A stretch of 64,000 nucleotides of DNA from Phoenix dactylifera (GCF_009389715.1 NC_052393.1:6138001-6202000); one strand, 5' to 3'; counted from the first letter of the stretch, positions 22,341 through 35,445 are shown. A program made the numbers and translations. The notes: generated by a model from the letters alone, not told the origin.

Positions 22341-24158
22341 AACCATAGAAAGCATTGCTCGCTCCCCTGCTAAACCACCCCGTGTGTGCCCCTGCCACCA
22401 TATATTGATGCTGATGCAGAACCAATGCAATAGGTTGCGGGTCTGATATTGGATATCAAATCCCACACAACAGCTCAATTGGGCGTCTTTCACAGACTCC
22501 ATACTCTAAATTACAGGTTGATTTGAGATCAAGTGAGCTGCCAGTCCTCTTGGCCACCAATAGTGCCGCTGTTTTTATTAGTTATATGGCTTACATTATT
22601 CAGTTCTACTTGTATAAGCTACACACTGGATGATCAGACACATAGGCTTCAAGATGGATGATGATTGATGAATACTTTCTCTAATGTCAGTCAAATAGCA
22701 ACTAATTCTACTACCAGATCATTGACTGATGCAAGATTTTAGCCTTAGGAACCATTAACATGCGAGGCACGGTCCAACGGAAAGGTTTGTGATGAGGCCC
22801 TCTCGGTTTCTTTTCTTTAATAAGGAAAGATCGAGCTTTGGGTGTCATGAGGCGATTTTAGTGTCAAAAGTGGGCTTCCCTTTACCTCCAGAAGCTCAAC
22901 TCACTCTGCAAACCACTATGATGAATGTATACAATTATTTTTAGAAGGGAGGGTGGATAAATGTATGTTCAACTGGCGCAATGTCGAATAAGCTATAGAA
23001 ACAACATAAAACCAAACAAGCTGTAAAAATTAAGGTATAACCTCAACTGACCGTACATATAAGGTAAAACCTCAACTAGGCAGTAGATGGTGATATGGAG
23101 CATCCAGCTCAAGTTCATATTTATCCATTCAGGTCTCTCAATTACATGGTTAATTAGCATATACAGACCTTGAAAGCACCTCTTACACAACCTGCCATAT
23201 CATCCACATCCAGGCCACCCCCATGAGTCAAACCTTAAACCTCCACCAAAAAGGTGATCAACTTTTCATCTAAGTGCTTGTCAGTCCCAATTGCACCTTT
23301 GGTGACTCAAACTTATGGCTATATGAAGTGGTAAACATGAAAGCTAGAACTCTTGGGTGCCCAATGAATCAAACAGAAGCAAGATATGGCACTATATGCT
23401 CCTCAGATGCCAATTTGACTTTTTTTAGGAATCATTTCAACAAACGAGATATTTCACAATTGACATGAGACCCAAGACTTAACCTAATAAGTATTTTATT
23501 GGATTGGAAACTTCAAGTAAGAAATTTCAAAACTATCAAATTCAATTACTAGATTTAATCTACTCCCATTAAAAAAAAAATGGAAATCAAATTTATATAA
23601 TAAAAAGAAATCGATCCTCTTTCTTCGCTTCGGGGACGGAGGTCCTACTTGAAAATTCTATTTTATAAGCACCCCAACAGAATTCAGTGCCCATGAAAAG
23701 CAGCTTATCACTTTGTATCACAAGATTTGCATTTCAATGGTGGCTGGACTAAAACTATTTCTGCTGATTGAAGAATAAATGTAGCAGGATGTAACTTCCA
23801 GTAGTGATTTCTAATGAATTTACCAAGTATGGATCTCCAGCTAATTTAGCTATACATGCTACACTCCTACATTGTAGATTTCCAAATTCATGCAAAATTC
23901 CAAGTAGTAAAGGGGCATGATCAAGAAAATATACTTCAATTAAATCTCACAATAAGATCCCAACAGTTATTTATAAAGTTCAACATTTTCATTGAAGGTT
24001 ACAGAAAATTCCAGAATTGAAGCAAAACTGCAAGACATCAAAGCGAATGGAAGGACTGCTTCCTAATTTTTGGGCTGAAGAATGTCAGCCTAACCAAATT
24101 CATACCTTTCAGAACTATAATATTAAGGTTCTATCAGAAACAAACATTTTGTCAGTCC
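22341..24158. other. Intergenic downstream of IMPDH
   Basis: AT-rich, no recognised gene or element. Confidence 0.5.
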
Positions 24159-27100
24159 TCAAAAGGGTTTCTTCTCATACGAAACTAAGCCATGTATCCC
24201 TCCCTCAACTTGTGCAGCCCCTGTCCGGACCTGAAAGACAAGATATCGTAGGCAAAGATTAAATTATTATTCAACGGAAGGATAACAGTAAACTTCCAAC
24301 ATGCTCTGGACAATAACATAGAATAACCAAAATATCTTCTCTTGGTTCTGTTGCTTCTCAAAATGACCTTTTTTGGGTTAGATCAAAATGTCCTTCAAGA
24401 AAGTTTGATACCAAAAAAAGAGATGCTTTTAGTATTGACAAACTGCATAGTTCACCATCCAACAAAAAAATCACAAATCTTTCATGCCATGTAAACGAAT
24501 ATAACAAGGTTGCCCACCACAATACTTTTAAACTCCTCAAATACCTCCAAAAAAATCACATACTAACTTAAAAAAAGGGATGGCGCTGTTACCAAACAAA
24601 GGGAGGAAACCAACACATGAAGGCAATTCCTAACCTCTATGCAAGATTTAACAACTAAAGTCATATCAAAATCAATGGGTGAATGGATCTATCATGAACT
24701 CTTTGATGACAGAGTCAACAAATTTTTCACCATGCACCCCTTTTCTTCCTGAAAAGGGGGAGGGGAACAAGAATCTACAAATAGGATGTGTCAAATACCT
24801 ATCAAAACAATAATAGGCTATTTAGATTCAGAATCCAACAACTGCATCTATTACTCATTAATCAATGATATGCATACTTCAAAACTCCCCCAAATCAAAT
24901 GTTACTTAGATCTAATTAACATGCATCTACTGGATACAATGTACTATAAAGTAAGTGATACCAAATAAGATTAAGGACAGGTAAGTTTTGATGTATAATT
25001 TGCAGCACTCATGATATATGAACAAGTTTCTGAGTCATCATTCAGAAAACAAATGAGATTACAAAAACTTTTTATTGTTTCTTTCAAGCTAACTTCTCCA
25101 GGTATCCCTTTTGTAAACAATATAATGCCTGCTTTTTTGGAACACAAATTCCAGAAAATAATGAATTTATCATCCAAAGGCTTTCCAAGCACTATTTCTT
25201 GAAAATGAGAAGATTCAGTAGCAAACTGGATCCAAAGAACACTACCGTAGCTCCAGGGATATTCAACACATGCCATACTCAAGCATGCAAGATTTGAAAA
25301 CACAACTTCCAACATACCTCCAATCTTAGCACCTCTGATTGTAGAAGATTGTGGGCCGACTGCAAAGAGGATGCACCAAGATCTTGGAATCCTTGCTTGA
25401 CAGCCTGCATTGTGTAGGGAATAAACTTCAATATTGAACCTTTGTCTGCTACTGCTCCAACAACTCCCTGAGCAACTTTCAGCTTTAGTGTGTCACCCAA
25501 GTATCGGGCATCACTCCCCTTGGTCATAGCTTCAAGAGAGCCCATGCCTCTGTATTTTTTCACTCGGCGACCATTCTGGTAAAGCCAATTGTCAGATGAA
25601 ACAAAATTAACAGGAGAAAAGAGATTAAAAAAAATGGTTGCCCCAATAACACTTCTTTGTGGGAAGGTCCTGTCAAAGAGCTTCCATTTCATTAATAATG
25701 CTACATAGAAGGCAAATACCATAAGACACAAAGCCACCAGTTAAAACCATATTTAGGTGGAAAGTCTGAAATTTTAATTTGTATTTTATTTTGATTGTCA
25801 AGAGCATAACAGAAAACTTTGTACACACAGAAGCATAGTCGAAGCTCAGCTTTTGAGTATAAGTCAGCTATGGGAAAAATTTTGAAGTACAGAACATAGG
25901 TATTACACCAAAAGATCGAGAAAGAAAGTGCAAAGAAATAGTAACATAGTGAATAACATATAAATATCCTAAAGTTATTCTATAAACAAGTCAGCGAAAA
26001 CTAGAGCCTCTCGTATTTATTGTATATTTTTGAATTTTTTTAATCATTTGGGGAAATTTTGAAAACTTAATTGAAGTTAGGCTAGTTAGAAGTTACAGTT
26101 TGCCTGATCGAGCATTGCAAAACCTATTAAGATGAAAATAGTAGGAAGTCTAAGAATATAGCCACCGAAGAGTGATGTGCCAGTGGACTTAAAAAGGTAT
26201 AATTATTGATGGACATCCCTATCAAAATGCCTCATGCCAAAAATGGATATGAAAGAAAATAAAGAAACTAAAGAATGAACCCTCTCAAGAATGTGATGGC
26301 ATTTATGCTTATGCTCCAGAACACAGAGCATTAATAAGGAGTAAAAAGCTAAAGCAAAACATGATGGGAACAAGAGAAATAGAGGAAGCCATAAAGCATG
26401 TTCTACGTCTGAAGCTTAATATCAACCAAGATGAGAAATTCAATAAATGTCACGTAAGAAAAAGCCAAGAAAGAAAATCCATCAACTGATATAAACTAAT
26501 TGAAAAACCATCCTTGGAAATTGGAATGAAAGGATCGTGTTCAATTAAGTTTGTAACTCAAAAAAAACACCTAAAAGAAACATGAATACCAAATAATGGA
26601 TAATTATCCATCAATACGAAGTGGGTATAAAGTATATCTCAGAAAACAAATTCTATTACACCACAAATTATATCAAAAAGATATTATAGTTGAAGACGCT
26701 AAGCAAGAAATATCTTTTTTTCTTTCCTTTTTCAGAAGATTTTCATATTTAGATGGCACACCTGATACTCATAAACTCCAGGAGCCTCATGGCTGCCAGC
26801 TAAAAAGCTGCCCATCATAACAGTAGATGCCCCTAATACCAAAGCTTTAACAATATGTCCGGAATTTGCAATCCCACCATCAGCAATTACAGGCACATCA
26901 TGATCCTTGGCAAAAGATGCAACCTTGTATACAGCTGTTGCCTATAATAATCAAAACAGAGGTAGTATTAGAGAGGAGCCACAATATATAAAATCTACAA
27001 GCAACAAAAGCAACGGCAAGGAGAGTTGGCTCAAAGGAAGGGCAATCAAAATCTTGTCAAAAGCTGCATCATTTATACAAAGGAAGTGCTTTGACATTTT

Positions 27101-28380
27101 AAACCAACACTTGAACACCACCACTGCATGCAAAAGCCGCTTCTGTTAGCAGACGTTACGTTAATTAATCAGAATTTGTTATTCAATTGCTATCCTCAGT
27201 TTAATTATCAATATTCAATGATAATAAATAAATACAATTGAACTTTCCAACTATTTTCAAATAGAAACGTCAATGCATGAACTTTTCTAAATAATTCTGA
27301 AAACAGAGTATTTCAGGTAGCCATTACGTGTCACGCCTTGGAGGATGGAATGCAGTAAAACAGACGAAAGAGTGATTGTACCTGCCCTCTACCCACAGCA
27401 CAGACCTCCTGGGTGGTGCAGATGGACCCCGATCCCATCCCCACCCTCAACCCATCAACACCGGCCTTGATCAGATTCTGTGCCTGGGCTATTGTGACCA
27501 CATTACCCCCAATCACATCCAGCTGTGGGTACAGGTTCTTCGCATGCTTGATCATGTCAATCTGATATATGGAGTTCCCCTGAGAACTGTCCACCACGAC
27601 GACGTTCGCCCCAGCCTTCACAAGAAGTTCCAGCCTCTCCTTGTCCTCCTCCCTGGTCCCTATGGCCGCCCCCACCAAGAACCTGCCATCCGGACCCAAC
27701 GATGGCACCCCTAGCTTGGGGAAGCTCCGGATCCTCTCCACTTGCTCCGCCATGACCAGATCCACCACCTCCCCGTCCACCGCCACCAGCGGCGCGTACT
27801 CCAGCCCCTCCCCGGCCAAGAACGCCGCCACCTGCTCAAAATCGCAGCTTGCCGGAGCCGAAGCCGGGGCCGGCCGCATGTACTCGGAGACCGGCACGTT
27901 CTTGTCCGCAAGGCTCTCCCAGTCGGACAGCGCAACGACGCCAACCACCCTCGACTTAGCGGTGCCGGACTCGGTGACCAGGGCGTAGAGGGCGGAGTTG
28001 AAATCGGTGACATAGGCGATGCGGTCAGAGGGGGAGAAGAAGGCGGGGTCGGTGACGAAGGGGATGCGGCGGGACTTGGCGGAGCGGACGATGGCAGCCT
28101 GGTGGGCCGGGGAGGCGTTGCCGTGGACGATGGCGGCTCCGCCGAGGGCGGCCATCGCGACAGCCATGGCGGCCTCTGAGACGGTGTCCATGGGGGAGGC
28201 GACGCAGGGGATGGAGAGGGGTACGCGGCGGGAGAGGCGGGTGGAGAGGTCGACGGCGTCGGCGGGGAAGTCGATGTAGTGGGGGAGGAGGATCACGTCA
28301 TCGTAGGTGTAGGAGACGCCCTGGGAGAAGAGGCGCCCCGCCGCGAACCCGTCTTCGAGCTCGGACCAAGGTCCGTTCAT
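24159..28380 (-). CDS. IMPDH: Inosine-5'-monophosphate dehydrogenase, 4 exons, 502 aa
   Basis: Catalyses the NAD-dependent oxidation of IMP to XMP, the committed step of guanine nucleotide synthesis, in the cytosol. Coding exons on the minus strand are 28380-27382 (999 nt), 26941-26762 (180), 25575-25318 (258) and 24230-24159 (72). Every intron starts GT, ends AG and is in phase 0. The total is 502 codons plus TGA, the usual plant length. The N-terminal barrel half includes YDDVILLPH; a CBS-pair region lies at about 115-230; [10 protein letters not shown] carries catalytic Cys321. Exon 2 contains the IADGGI and MMGSFLAG phosphate-binding loops. The flap Arg417-Tyr418 is in SDARYLG, and the protein ends SYEKKPF. 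No broken residue or frameshift was seen. The three introns (440, 1186 and 1087 bp) hold no recognisable element. Confidence 0.96.
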
Positions 28381-28395
28381 GGCGCCGGAGCTAGG

Positions 28396-28419
28396 TTAGG
28401 GCTTCTAGGGTCTTGGGCT
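28396..28419 (-). promoter_or_regulatory. Telo-box-like and site-II-like words upstream of IMPDH
   Basis: On the minus strand GCCCTAA (28396-28402) and AGCCCA (28414-28419) lie just upstream of the IMPDH ATG. Such pairs are common in plant housekeeping genes. Their position may be in the 5' untranslated region. The assignment is by motif only. Confidence 0.3.
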
Positions 28420-29072
28420 TTGCCGGGAGGAAGGGGAAGAGGCGGCGAGAGAGACCAGCCTCCGGAGAGAGATGCGTGCCGGCCTGATGCTTCGGCGACG
28501 GATCAATGGGCAGAGCCGAATAGGGTTTTTTAGTAACCATTGTGCCCTTTTTAGGTGGCGCCGGATATGCAGCGGGCCCCACTTTGAAGTGGGATTTCTC
28601 CGGGCCTATTAGAGAGACCTGATGGCGGGGCCAATAGATGGACGGTTTAGATGGATGGACTCCGAGGGGCTGAGTGGGAAATGAATAGGGTGGGCGGTTT
28701 TTTTTTTGGGAAAGCGTTCGAGGATAACCGGGAAAGTAACAGGATGGAAGCGTGATGACGATTCTCCGATTATTCCGGGTATTAGAATTTTTAAATTATT
28801 TTTATATTTTTTGGGTGAATAATTATCTTAATTATTTTGGATAAACTGGAAGATATATACTAATCCTTAAAGATCTATTCACATAAATAGAATAATTTAA
28901 TAAAAATCTAATCCATAAACTAATCCTGGGAGATATATTTCGTTTGACGAATCCAATGACACTCCAATTATCCCCCATAATTGAATCCACCAAAATCACT
29001 GCTATTTGTTCCGTTTCAACTGATGGCTATTATAACGGTTAGTATGAGTGATTGTAAAGGGAAATGACGGGC
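28420..29072. other. 5' flank of IMPDH up to the LINE insertion
   Basis: GC-rich near the gene and AT-rich further out. No TATA box is obvious. The LINE begins about 700 bases upstream of the IMPDH start codon. Confidence 0.4.
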
Positions 29073-29087
29073 AATAACAACAGAATA
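29073..29087. repeat. Target-site duplication of the LINE, left copy
   Basis: AATAACAACAGAATA, repeated without mismatch at 35473-35487 after the poly(A) tail. Confidence 0.9.
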
Positions 29088-29160
29088 CCTGGGCTACACG
29101 AATCTTCGGGAAATGACGAATCTTCGGGTTCCCAGGGGGTCGAATACCTGGGCTACACGA

Positions 29161-30915
29161 ATGGCGCCGACCGATCCCAAGACAGAGGCGGTGGGCCAGG
29201 GAGCGAAGCCGGCGGTGGGACAGGGTGAGAAGCCGGCGAGGCCCCTAACGTCAGCTCGGTCGTGGGCGGATGTGGCGAAGGGCACGAAGGGGACGACGAG
29301 GCTGCCTCTTTGGACGAATCATCAAATCCCGGAAGAGGATCTGGAGGCCCTAAAACTGCGCTTCACAGATGTGGTGGAGATATCGCCGGAGGAGGGAGAG
29401 GTGGCTAGAGCGGCGTGGAGGGAGACCGCGGTGATCGTGCGGAGTGCGGGTCGCCGGGTGCCGGGGGAATGGATTCGCCGTGAGATGCGGACGGTGATGA
29501 AGCTCGACTATGATGTCGAGGAATTCCTGCTATCAAATGACACCTTCGCTTTCGGCTTCCGGACAAAGACCGACCGGGAAACCGCCATGGAGGCTGGACC
29601 GTGGTTAGTTGCTGGCCAACTTCTTGCGATGGAGAGGTGGCGACCGAACTTTGTTCCGGATAACAGGCAGCTCAGCCGGCTGATCGTCTGGCTTCGTCTT
29701 CCAAACTTGCCAATGGAGTATTGGACGAAAGGTATGATATGGAACATTGCTGCTAAGGCTGGCCGTCCCCTGGCACTGGACAAAATTACAGATCTCGGCC
29801 GGAAACTGGGCTTCGCACGAGTTAAGGTGGAACTGGATGCGCGGGAGCCGATCCGGCCAGGTACATTCATCCGGGTTGGGTCGGATTTGCACTGGCAGAT
29901 CTTTTGCTTTGAAAACCTCCCGGGGTTCTGCTACAAATGCGGCCGTCTTGGTCATGGAGAGGATGCCTGCTCTTTTTCCCCTGCTCCGGTGATGCCTGCA
30001 GCTGCGGACGACCATGGCGCTCAGCAGGCATCGTCATCGAAGTCGAAGGATGGGGAGGAGGCGGTGAAGATGGGTCTAGCAGAGGGGAATCGGCTCCCCT
30101 TTGGGCCGTGGCTGTCTACTTCCAGGATCTGGCAGCCTAGGGGGACCAAACCGATGAAGAAGACGACTGAGTCTAGGGGTGAAGCACCACCGGTTCACCG
30201 CTCTCCGGAGCCGGGGCCGAGCTCTCCATGCGTGGCGGTGGGTTCTCCCGAGTCGCCTGTTGACACAGAGGGGTGGCAAAAGCCGACCAAGCTGGCCAGA
30301 CGGAGGTCGCCGGCGACGGGGGAGGCGAGCGGCTCGCAGGCCATGAACGGTGAGTTCGCCCAACTCGGTGTGCTGCCTGAGTTGACTGGGTTGGCCCGGA
30401 ACCCAGCAGAGGAGATGGGCCAGAAGTCGGGCCCGGATGAGTCGGCCCAGCAGGTGGACCATGGGTTGGCCAGGGGTCAGAGCCCAAGCCCAATGAAGCG
30501 GGCTAGGAGCCCGCACAAGCCCAGTCCAGCGCTGGGGGCGGGGCCGACCCAGGGCCTATCCCGAACTGCTTCATCTTCGTCCTTCGATGGTCGGGAGGGT
30601 CGCTGGAGGGAGATTGGGAGGAGACACTTCCGGAGTGCCTCCCTGCCTCCGGCGAGGGCTCCTGCTCGACTGAAGCCGAAGCTGACCGGAGGTCCCGGCA
30701 GGGGGGTCGTGGAGTCTCCATCGGCGCTGCAGCCGAGTGCCTCTCCGGTTGAGGGTGGTGTTGCGTCGGGCGGAATGGAGCCGACGCGTGAGGGGATGTC
30801 GACGGCGGAGCCGGTGGCGGGGCCTGAAGTTGATGGGCTGTGCTCTGCTAGGGCGGTGCTCCCCCCCCCTCCCCGGATGCCGGAGGCTCCACGTCGAGCC
30901 GGTCGGTTCGGTTGA
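29161..30915 (+). CDS. LINE ORF1 protein (DUF4283 and zinc knuckle)
   Basis: Nucleic-acid-binding ORF1 protein of the LINE, 584 residues from the ATG at 29161. An in-frame ATG at 29113 lies within the duplicated 5' junction and is less likely. An N-terminal DUF4283-like region (about 50-240; EWIRREM, LSRLIVWLRLPNLPMEYW) is followed by a CCHC zinc knuckle (CYKCGRLGHGEDAC, about 259-272). The long Pro/Ser/Gly-rich tail has no clear fold. The protein would coat LINE RNA and help form the ribonucleoprotein for integration. The frame is intact. Confidence 0.85.
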   Translation: MAPTDPKTEAVGQGAKPAVGQGEKPARPLTSARSWADVAKGTKGTTRLPLWTNHQIPEEDLEALKLRFTDVVEISPEEGEVARAAWRETAVIVRSAGRRVPGEWIRREMRTVMKLDYDVEEFLLSNDTFAFGFRTKTDRETAMEAGPWLVAGQLLAMERWRPNFVPDNRQLSRLIVWLRLPNLPMEYWTKGMIWNIAAKAGRPLALDKITDLGRKLGFARVKVELDAREPIRPGTFIRVGSDLHWQIFCFENLPGFCYKCGRLGHGEDACSFSPAPVMPAAADDHGAQQASSSKSKDGEEAVKMGLAEGNRLPFGPWLSTSRIWQPRGTKPMKKTTESRGEAPPVHRSPEPGPSSPCVAVGSPESPVDTEGWQKPTKLARRRSPATGEASGSQAMNGEFAQLGVLPELTGLARNPAEEMGQKSGPDESAQQVDHGLARGQSPSPMKRARSPHKPSPALGAGPTQGLSRTASSSSFDGREGRWREIGRRHFRSASLPPARAPARLKPKLTGGPGRGVVESPSALQPSASPVEGGVASGGMEPTREGMSTAEPVAGPEVDGLCSARAVLPPPPRMPEAPRRAGRFG

Positions 30916-31299
30916 CTCGGGGCGCGCTGATGATGCCGGTGGCGGCGGCTGATGTTGGTGGACCGGCTCGTGTCGAAGGAGGAGAGGGTGGTGAAGCTTT
31001 CATGGTGGAGCTAGGCAACGAGAAGGGAGTTTCTTGCCTCTCTGCAGAGACTGTGGCGAGTGCTTCCCATGCTCTGTCGACCACTGTTCAAGCCGGGAGA
31101 ACTGGTTCGGAGGAGCTGGGCAGTCCGACCACAGAGAGCAGCTTCAATTTGCCAGTTGGGGCGGTGGTGACAAGGGGTGTGTCCGGGGCCTCGAGACAGG
31201 GGTCTCCGATTTTGGATCATGGGAGGGTTGTTGACCTGCTGAGAGCCTCAATCCAGGAAGGCAAGCTGGCTCCTGGTGCGGAGGGAGGTAATTAGTCTT

Positions 31300-34200
31300 A
31301 TGAAGGTGCTAGCTTGGAATTGTAGGGGGGCCGCCAAACCTTCCTTTTCCTCCTCTTTCAAGAGGTTAGTACAGCTTCATAATCCTGGAATTTGTTTCTT
31401 TTGCGAAACACGGGTATCCGGTGATGGATTACGTCGAGTTCAGCGGCGATTGGCACGTGATTGGGATTCCTTTGCAGTGGAGTCCCGGGGGTTATCCGGA
31501 GGCATTCTGATGTTGTGGAAGCGGGGTCTAGGTTCTGTGGATGTATTTTGTCATTGCTCTCAGCAAGTGGTAATGGTCATTTCAGAACCGAATGAACTCC
31601 CGTGGGTGTTGTGCGGGGTTTATGCTAGTACCGATTATAGGGTAAGGAGAACTCTTTGGGGAGAACTGACTAGTCTGCTGACCCAGGGAGTACCAACAAT
31701 GGTAGTAGGGGACTTTAACTGCATCTTAAGCTCAGAGGAGAAGAGAGGAGGTAGACAATACTCTGATTCGGTGGATAGAAGGGAGTTTCGTGAGTTTGTG
31801 GGGAGGAATGGATTGGTGGACCTCGGCTTTTCTGGACCTCGTTTCACCTGGTGCAATAATCAATCTGGGCAGGCTAGAGTGTGGGAGCGGATCGACAGGG
31901 CCATTGCATCCCCAGACTGGATCCAGCGTTTTCCTGCCTACCAGGTTAGTCATCTAGCTCGGATTGCTTCTGACCACTGCCCTCTCTTGATATCGACAGA
32001 GGCAAGATCGGTGCATCATAGCCCCTTCCGCTTTGAGAAGTTGTGGTTGTCATATCCCCAGTCATGGGATGTAGTCAGGGAGGCGTGGAGTGTGCCAGTA
32101 CGAGGGGATGCCATGCAGAGGGTGTCACGCAGGTTGGAGCTCACCAAACGCCGTCTTCGGCGTTGGAACCGGGAGACTGTCGGCAATATCTTTAGGAGGT
32201 TGGAGGAGGTGGAGGCAGTGATTTTGGACGCCCAGGGGAGGGAGGATCGAGGAGAGGACCTTACGGAGGCCGATATGGTGGATCTGCGGCGATCAGTAGC
32301 TTCCCACCATTCCTTGTTGCGCCAGCAGGAGATCTTTTGGAGATAGAAGTCCAGAATTCAGTGGGTTAAGGATGGTGACCGGAATACTTGTTTTTTTCAC
32401 CGATCGACAGTTATTAGAAGGCAAAGAAATATGATCCGGTCCTTAAGGGTTGAGGCGGGCCACCGGGTGGAGGAGGATTCGGCAGTTAGACAGGTATTAG
32501 TCAACTTTTTCAGGTCCAGATGGACTGAGGATGGGGGGATACTTGAGACGGGTCTACTTCCCCGGTCGGAGATCAGAGTGGATGAGTCAGAGAATACAGC
32601 CTTGATTCGGCCAGTGTCAGAGATGGAGGTGCAGGAGGCGGTTTGGGGTCTGGCAGAGGATAAGGCCCCTGGACCGGATGGCTTCCCACCATTCTTCTTC
32701 CGTAGATATTGGTGTATTATTCGAAGGGCAGTGGTGGAGGCAGTACAGTTTTACTTTACCCATGTAAGGATGGCAGATGATTGGAAGGCCACCTTTATCA
32801 CATTGATACCGAAGCGTGTGGACGCTTCGGAACCGAGTCATTATAGACCCATCAGCTTGTGTACCACCTTGTACAAGGTGGTGGCGAGGATCATGGTGGG
32901 GAGGATGAAGAGCCTGATGCCACGGATCATTAGCCGGGAGCAGGGAGCCTTTGTGGGGGGGAGGAGTATCTCAGACAACATTTTACTGGCTCAGGAGATG
33001 ATGGGGGATCTGCAGCGAGCCTCTAGGAGGCGATGTTTGATGGCAGTGAAATTAGACATGGAGCGAGCCTATGACCGGATCCGGTGGGACTTCCTGCGGA
33101 GGGCACTAGAGAGTCTTGGTTTCCACCAGGTTTGGATTGATTGGATTCTTGGATGTGTGCAGGGGCCTAGCTTCTCTATTCTGGTCAACGGCACGCCATC
33201 GCCCTTCTTCCGTGCTACTATGGGACTTCGCGAGGGATGTCCTCTGTCCCCATTTCTGTTTATTATTTGCTCGGATGTTCTTTCCCGGGCTATGCATGCT
33301 GCTTGTGGGAACCGGGAGCTGGCACCCTATTGCCCAGCCCCGGGTGCCCAACCTCTCTCACACTTATTATTTGCAGATGACTGCCTCCTACTCGCCAGGG
33401 CGCGGGTGTCGGATGCCAGAGCCCTCCAGGGCGTACTGACAGAGTATTGTGTGATGTCTGGGCAGAGGGTTAATCTACAAAAGTCCACTATCTTTTTCAG
33501 CCCTAGCACTGAGGGGAGGGTGCGCCGGGAGATCAGGGCGACTATGGGGATACAGGAGCAGACGGGGGCCCTGGTGTATCTTGGGGTTCCTATCACAGGG
33601 AGGAGGTTACGGGTGGCAGAGTGCGCCACCTTATTGGAGAGGGTGCGGAGCAGACTAGAGGGATGGAGGGCATCGTCTCTCTCTATGATGGGGAGATTGA
33701 CGTTGATCAGGTCAGTTCTGTCTTCCATGCCTATTTACTTGATGGCTCACACAGTGGTGCCAAAGACTGTGCTGGTGGGGATTGAGCGGCTTATGCGGAG
33801 CTTTCTTTGGGGCTCCTACCGGGGGGGCCATGGGATACATTTGGTGGCTTGGGAGAGAGTGTGTTTACCACTGAGGGAGGGTGGGCTGGGGGTGCAGTCA
33901 CTCTTGGTGCGACGCGAGGCTCTTTTGGCACGGAGGGCGGCACAGCTTGTCCTGGAGCCGCTTGGTCATTGGAGCCAGGTTATGATAGCCAGGTATGGCC
34001 GAGCGGGTCTCGAGGGCCAGGCGATAGGACGGCGGAGGAGATCCTTTATGTGGCGAGAGATTGGGAGGTATGTGCCTATGGCCCTGGCGCATTCGAGGTG
34101 GCTGATCGGCGACGGGCGGAGTGTTGATGTGATGGAGGATCCATGGGTGGATGCAGTTCCTTTGAGACTATGGCCGACGACTATTAGCATTGAGGTGGGG

Positions 34201-35445
34201 GAGGGACTCCGAGTTTCTGATCTTCTCTGGCCGGGAGAGGCAGAGTGGGATGGTGACAGGCTGGGCCAGCTATTTGGAGAGCACCTAGTTGAGCGGGTTC
34301 GGTCGATTCCCCTTCCGGGATCAGCAGGTCCAGATGTCAGGGTCTGGAGCACTACCTCTCGAGCGAGTGTTGGGATCAGAGAGGTTGCCAGGCTCCTTCA
34401 GTCAGGCTCACAGTTGGGCATAGATTGTGGCTGGGTGTGGAGGTTTGGGCTACACCAGCGGGTTGCTCTCTTCCTGTGGAAGGTGGCCTGGGAGCGGTTG
34501 CCGACATGCTCAGTGTTGTGCAGACGAGGTTTGAGCCTTTCCCCCTCTTGTCCAGACTGCGAGGTGGAGGAGTCGGTGGATCATGTTTTATTCCACTGCG
34601 TATGGGCGAGAGGGGTTTGGAGCTTGACTGGGATTCTGGGGGCCACCTGGAGTGGGAGAGATCTCTTCCTGGAGGAGGTTCGGCTGTGGGCTAGTGCACC
34701 TCAGACACGGGGATTGGCTATCAGGGCGTCTTGTACAGCGTACTAGATATGGCTGGCCAGGAACGCCCGAGTGTTTGGTGAGCGTCGGCTATCCCTACGT
34801 TTTGTGATGGAGCGGGCCAGAGCTCAGGCTGTAGAGATTGTTCAGGTAGAGCCAGCTCATCGACCTTTGATAGCTCGGGACATCTGGGGTTCCTATATTG
34901 CTTCGGCAGCTCCTCACAGGGTATTCTTTACCTGGGAGCCCCCACCCCCGAGCTTCCTCAAGGTCAATTTTGATGGCTCTGTCATGGATGGCGGCAGGAG
35001 GGGAGGGGCCGGATTTGTTGTTAGGGGCCCGAGTTTTGATGTGGTGGCAGCAGGGGGCCATCAGATTTTTGATATCTCTGTTCCAGGGGCAGAGCTGCGA
35101 GCGGCATGGATGGGCCTGTCTTATGCGTGGCGGGTACTCCGAGCGAGCTCGGTTTTTCTGGAGGGTGATTCGGCCACGGTGATTAGCTGGATCCGTAAGG
35201 GCCCGGGTAGTCATGCATGTGTTCATCCTTTGCTTCGCGACATTTGGACAATGGTGGGAGAGGGGGTTACATTTCAGGCCAGGCATGTATATCGTGAGGC
35301 CAATGGGGCAGCCGACTGGGTGGCTGCGTATGTAGCGAGCCACTCAGGAGGCACCCTTTGGGCTGGGGTGAGAGAGATGCCCGGTGCCCTTCGGGACATT
35401 TTGTATTCTGACTCCTTAGGGTGTATTCGTACCCGTGTTGTATGA
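31300..35445 (+). pseudogene. LINE ORF2 (endonuclease, RT, RNase H), two in-frame TAG
   Basis: Starts at the ATG for MKVLAWNCRGA, which is already the first strand of the apurinic-type endonuclease domain (GDFNCIL, FTWCNN, SDHCPLL). The reverse transcriptase follows (APGPDGFPPFFF, YRPISLCTTLYK, FADDCLL), then a zf-RVT zinc-binding segment near 34550-34620 (CPDCEVEESVDHVLFHC) and an RNase H domain (NFDGSV, GGAGFVV, AELRAAW, EANGAADWVA) ending GCIRTRVV. One frame spans all of it except TAG codons at 32344-32346 and 34744-34746. Each is a single C-to-T change from CAG. ORF2 therefore cannot give full-length protein without suppression. Confidence 0.92.

Noticed and set aside
32344-34746. TAG codons in LINE ORF2 as programmed read-through
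   Set aside because: They sit inside folded domains at positions matching conserved sequence and not at a domain junction. Simple mutation is the easier explanation.
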